NCBI GenBank assembly: GCA_026770025.1
Contig: JAMXDE010000027.1
Coordinates: forward strand, 372,001-436,000
DNA: 64,000 nucleotides
Source of the DNA: Craspedostauros australis
Lineage: Eukaryota > Bacillariophyta > Bacillariophyceae > Mastogloiales > Achnanthaceae
Direction: 5' to 3'
Part shown: piece by piece, positions 62,655-64,000 of the stretch
Numbering within the stretch: the first letter of the stretch is position 1
How the letters are laid out: each line of letters starts with the position of its first letter
The notes under the pieces: model-generated
Database searches by the model: none
Seen by the model: the letters and a program-made list of their open reading frames with translations, nothing else
Told to the model about the DNA's origin: nothing
Made by a program: the position numbers and the translations under genes

Positions 62655-64000
62655 GAACCCAGCCAAGATCCAGGAGCCTGGGCTGGAGCCATGGTCAGCT
62701 CATCCAACGGCATGGTTTCGGTTCGTGTGTCCCAAGACAAGTGGGATAAGTCCAAGAAGCACCTGCAGTGGATCGACGATCAGCTGGGAAACGAGGACGG
62801 AAAGCTGGATCACAAACAGTTGGAGTCCATTCGGGGCTTCTTGGTGTACGTGACCAGGTCATACCCAGCGATGAAACCCTATCTGAAAGGTATCCACCTC
62901 ACGCTCGACTCATGGAGGCCAAACCGAGACATGGAGGGCTGGAAACGACGAGCTGCAGAGCATGAAGAAGAAGATCCCGACGATTGGGATGCCGATTCAG
63001 AACTGTTTGCTCGGAAGACTGAGAACGCCCCGGCTCGTGTGCGGATGGTGCCCCGACTGTCATCGGATGTGCACGCTCTACGACAACTCATGAAGGACGA
63101 CACGCCAAGCAAACGAAGAATCAGAAGCCCATCCTCCATGCATGTGATATATGGTTTTGGGGACGCGTCCGGCCGAGGCTATGGATCAGGAATCATGATC
63201 AGAGGCCATCTCCACTGGCGCAACGGCGTTTGGCCAGTTCGGATCTCGGAGGAATCTTCGAACTATCGGGAACTCACCAACTTGGTGGACGCGATGTACA
63301 AACTGGATCCAGCCATTGCACTGTACCAGAGCGAGGTGTTCATGTTTACCGACAACACCACCGCCGAGAGGGCTTTCTTTCGTGGGACATCCTCATCACA
63401 AGCACTCTTCAACCAGGTTCTGCGACTGCGTCGATTTGAGATGCTTCGTGGATGCCGGGTGATCCTCGTCCACGTCTCGGGCAAGCGAATGATCCACTCA
63501 GGCGTGGACGGCCTCTCTCGCGGTGATATGAATGCCGGGGTGATGGCCGGCCATGACATCCATTCCTTCCTGCCATTGCGGACCACGGCACTGGTGCTAT
63601 CCCCTTCTCTGGAGCAGTGGATACGATCCTGGACACCAGCAAATGTCGAGTTCCTGACACCAAACAGATGGGCCGAGACACATTTCAACCAAGGCACCTA
63701 TGTATGGACACCTCCACCAGCAGCGGCTGCAGCAGCGATCGAGTTCATGAACGGCTCCATACACAAGCGACCATTCTCAACGCATGTGATCGCCATTCCT
63801 CGTATCATGACGGCGTGGTGGTACAAGATCGGTCTGAAGGCATCCGATTTCGACATGATGGTGAAGGCAGGAATGGCCAGCTGGTGGGATACTGTACAAC
63901 TCGAACCCCTCACACTCTTCCTTGTTCTTCCTCTCAGCAAAACTTCCCCTTGGAAATACAAAAACTCACCCACCATTTCACGAGCTAAGCGGGAGTTGCA
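62655..64000 (+). pseudogene. RNase H and downstream region of the retroelement, separated by an in-frame stop (partial)
   Basis: Directly after the TGA the frame continues with EPSQDPGAWAG and stays open to the edge. It holds a thumb/connection segment (RGFLVYVTRSYPAMKPYL), then an RNase H-like fold with acidic residues in FGDASGRGYGSG, SSNYRELTNL, FTDNTTAE and HSGVDGLSRG. It then has the tail described for the element. The stop lies between RT and RNase H with no shift, which fits a nonsense change such as CGA to TGA. I call it broken, though readthrough cannot be excluded. Confidence 0.65.

Larger units (their letters stand above)
57753..64000 (+). mobile_element. Retroelement (DIRS-like or related), 3' end outside window
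   Basis: One reading phase runs through gag-like, reverse transcriptase and RNase H regions from 57753 to the window edge, broken only by TGA at 60507-60509 and 62652-62654. After RNase H comes a tail with WTPPPAAAAA and ITAWW-like blocks that resembles the region between RNase H and the methylase or recombinase in DIRS elements. No integrase, protease or tyrosine recombinase is visible. The group is therefore provisional. The 5' boundary is uncertain. Confidence 0.75.

Overview
The window looks like nuclear DNA of a diatom, or a close stramenopile relative. The evidence is long Pro-Thr-Ser-Ala and Ser-Pro-Ser-Asp linkers in secreted proteins, receptor-type nucleotide cyclases (one fused to a phosphodiesterase), short GT-AG introns, wide spacing with genes on both strands, and a retroelement of a kind I associate with diatom genomes. 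No rRNA, tRNA, CRISPR or bacterial operon signal was recognised. Family assignments rest on motif recognition by eye; no alignment or database search was run.

Layout. 1-1608 (minus): 5' part of a receptor cyclase-like gene running off the left edge. 4358-5911 (plus): ankyrin-repeat protein with a BTB-like C-terminus. 6306-9266 (minus): secreted Cys-rich repeat protein, with a possible two-exon gene upstream (9422-10453). 14016-17644 and 22993-26605 (plus): a tandem duplicate pair of secreted PTSA-rich FG-GAP beta-propeller proteins, inside a direct duplication of about 3.8 kb with about 5 kb of apparently gene-free DNA between copies. 27501-29420 (minus): exostosin-type glycosyltransferase. 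30045-35141 (minus): a large receptor joining a phosphate/phosphonate-binding-type ectodomain, a protein kinase and a nucleotide cyclase. 37027-47294: a compact housekeeping block with a sirtuin, a double-C2 membrane protein (4 exons), YIPF6 (2 exons), aspartate carbamoyltransferase (2 exons) and the ribosome-assembly factor PNO1 (2 exons), the last two sharing a divergent promoter. 47776-50355 (minus): shortened paralogue of the Cys-rich protein. 52910-56902 (minus): three-exon receptor cyclase with a C-terminal cyclic-nucleotide phosphodiesterase. About 57.7 kb to the right edge (plus): a retroelement with gag-like, reverse transcriptase and RNase H regions in one frame, interrupted by two in-frame TGA codons.

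How they fit together. Two themes dominate: cyclic-nucleotide receptors (two certain, one probable) with quite different ectodomains, and large secreted repeat proteins that probably act at the cell surface or wall. The most notable items are the phosphonate-binding/kinase/cyclase receptor, the patchy divergence of the FG-GAP pair, and the retroelement whose first stop sits in a UGA-CGG context known to be leaky.

Gene models for spliced genes were built by matching GT-AG sites and phase between reading frames. Starts were placed at ATG codons, often well inside the longest open frame because signal peptides or family boundaries lie there.
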